From NCBI GenBank assembly GCA_013003675.1, contig JABDIP010000010.1, forward strand, positions 1 through 6,076: a stretch of DNA of 6,076 nucleotides, given 5' to 3'. This DNA comes from Inquilinus sp. Lineage in GTDB: Bacteria; Pseudomonadota; Alphaproteobacteria; DSM-16000; Inquilinaceae. The notes under the pieces are model-generated. The model was not told where the DNA came from. It did no database searches and worked only from the letters and a program-made list of their open reading frames with translations. Below, one piece after another: positions 6,048 to 6,076 of the stretch. Made by a program: the position numbers and the translations under genes. Position 1 is the stretch's first letter; every line of letters begins with the position of its first letter.

Positions 6048-6076
6048 ATGCTGGAATTCGTCAATTTCTACCTGAT
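6048..6076 (+). CDS. Possible start of a branched-chain amino acid ABC permease (LivH-like), cut by the window end
   Basis: The ATG at 6048 opens MLEFVNFYL, followed by an incomplete codon beginning AT. This matches what I recall of many alphaproteobacterial LivH-type permeases, which begin M-[hydrophobic]-x-[FL]-x-N/E-[YF] before IPGLVLGSIYAL. Only nine codons are visible, so the call rests on a very short match plus the livF remnant on the same strand upstream. The ribosome-binding site is weak (ggtgaaa, 6033-6039). The sequence between the terminator and this ATG (5950-6047) shows no other gene. Confidence 0.4.

Noticed and set aside
5585..6064. Minus-strand open frames over the 3' end of the exported-protein gene and its terminator
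   Set aside because: Arg/Ser/Pro-rich translations with no motif, overlapping a well-supported gene and terminator on the other strand.
1..6076. CRISPR array, tRNA, rRNA, transposase or phage-type defence genes
   Set aside because: No regularly spaced repeats, no cloverleaf-like sequence noticed and no matching protein motifs on either strand.

Overview
The window is about 6.1 kb of GC-rich DNA, apparently from an alphaproteobacterium (possibly Rhodospirillales-like). That placement is inferred from base composition, a Tat-exported TRAP binding protein and the style of the proteins. No rRNA or other phylogenetic marker is present to confirm it.

Left part (1-2818, minus strand): a three-gene TRAP transporter operon read right to left. 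A small DctQ-type membrane subunit (2312-2818) overlaps a large DctM-type permease (987-2312) by one base. After a 70-base gap comes a DctP-type periplasmic solute-binding protein with a twin-arginine signal (starts at 916, runs off the left edge). Together they should form a secondary importer: DctP captures an organic solute in the periplasm and DctQM moves it inward, driven by an ion gradient. The ligand cannot be read from the sequence. In a by-eye alignment the arginine that usually clamps a ligand carboxylate is a phenylalanine, so a standard dicarboxylate label would be unsafe. A plausible promoter lies at 2890-2919.

Middle part (2819-3560): about 740 bases with no intact gene. It holds the divergent upstream regions and what looks like a deletion scar. 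A ribosome-binding site and about 30 N-terminal codons of an unidentified protein (3042-3139) run, in another frame, into the last 41 codons of a LivF-type branched-chain amino acid ABC ATPase (3137-3262). Then come a 14-base tandem duplication, a perfect 7-base inverted repeat, and an AT-rich patch with a second inverted repeat before the next gene.

Right part (3561-6076, plus strand): one long gene encodes a 770-residue exported protein. It has an N-terminal beta-propeller-like half, a nine-residue aspartate-rich linker and a C-terminal phytase-like (esterase-like) domain. It ends in two hairpins, the second a convincing intrinsic terminator (5924-5949). At the extreme right, an ATG at 6048 opens a reading frame resembling the start of a LivH-type permease. 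If so, the exported-protein gene lies between a livF remnant and a livH start on the same strand, suggesting insertion or rearrangement at a branched-chain amino acid transporter locus. I found no CRISPR array, tRNA, rRNA, transposase or clear evidence of a new multi-gene system.
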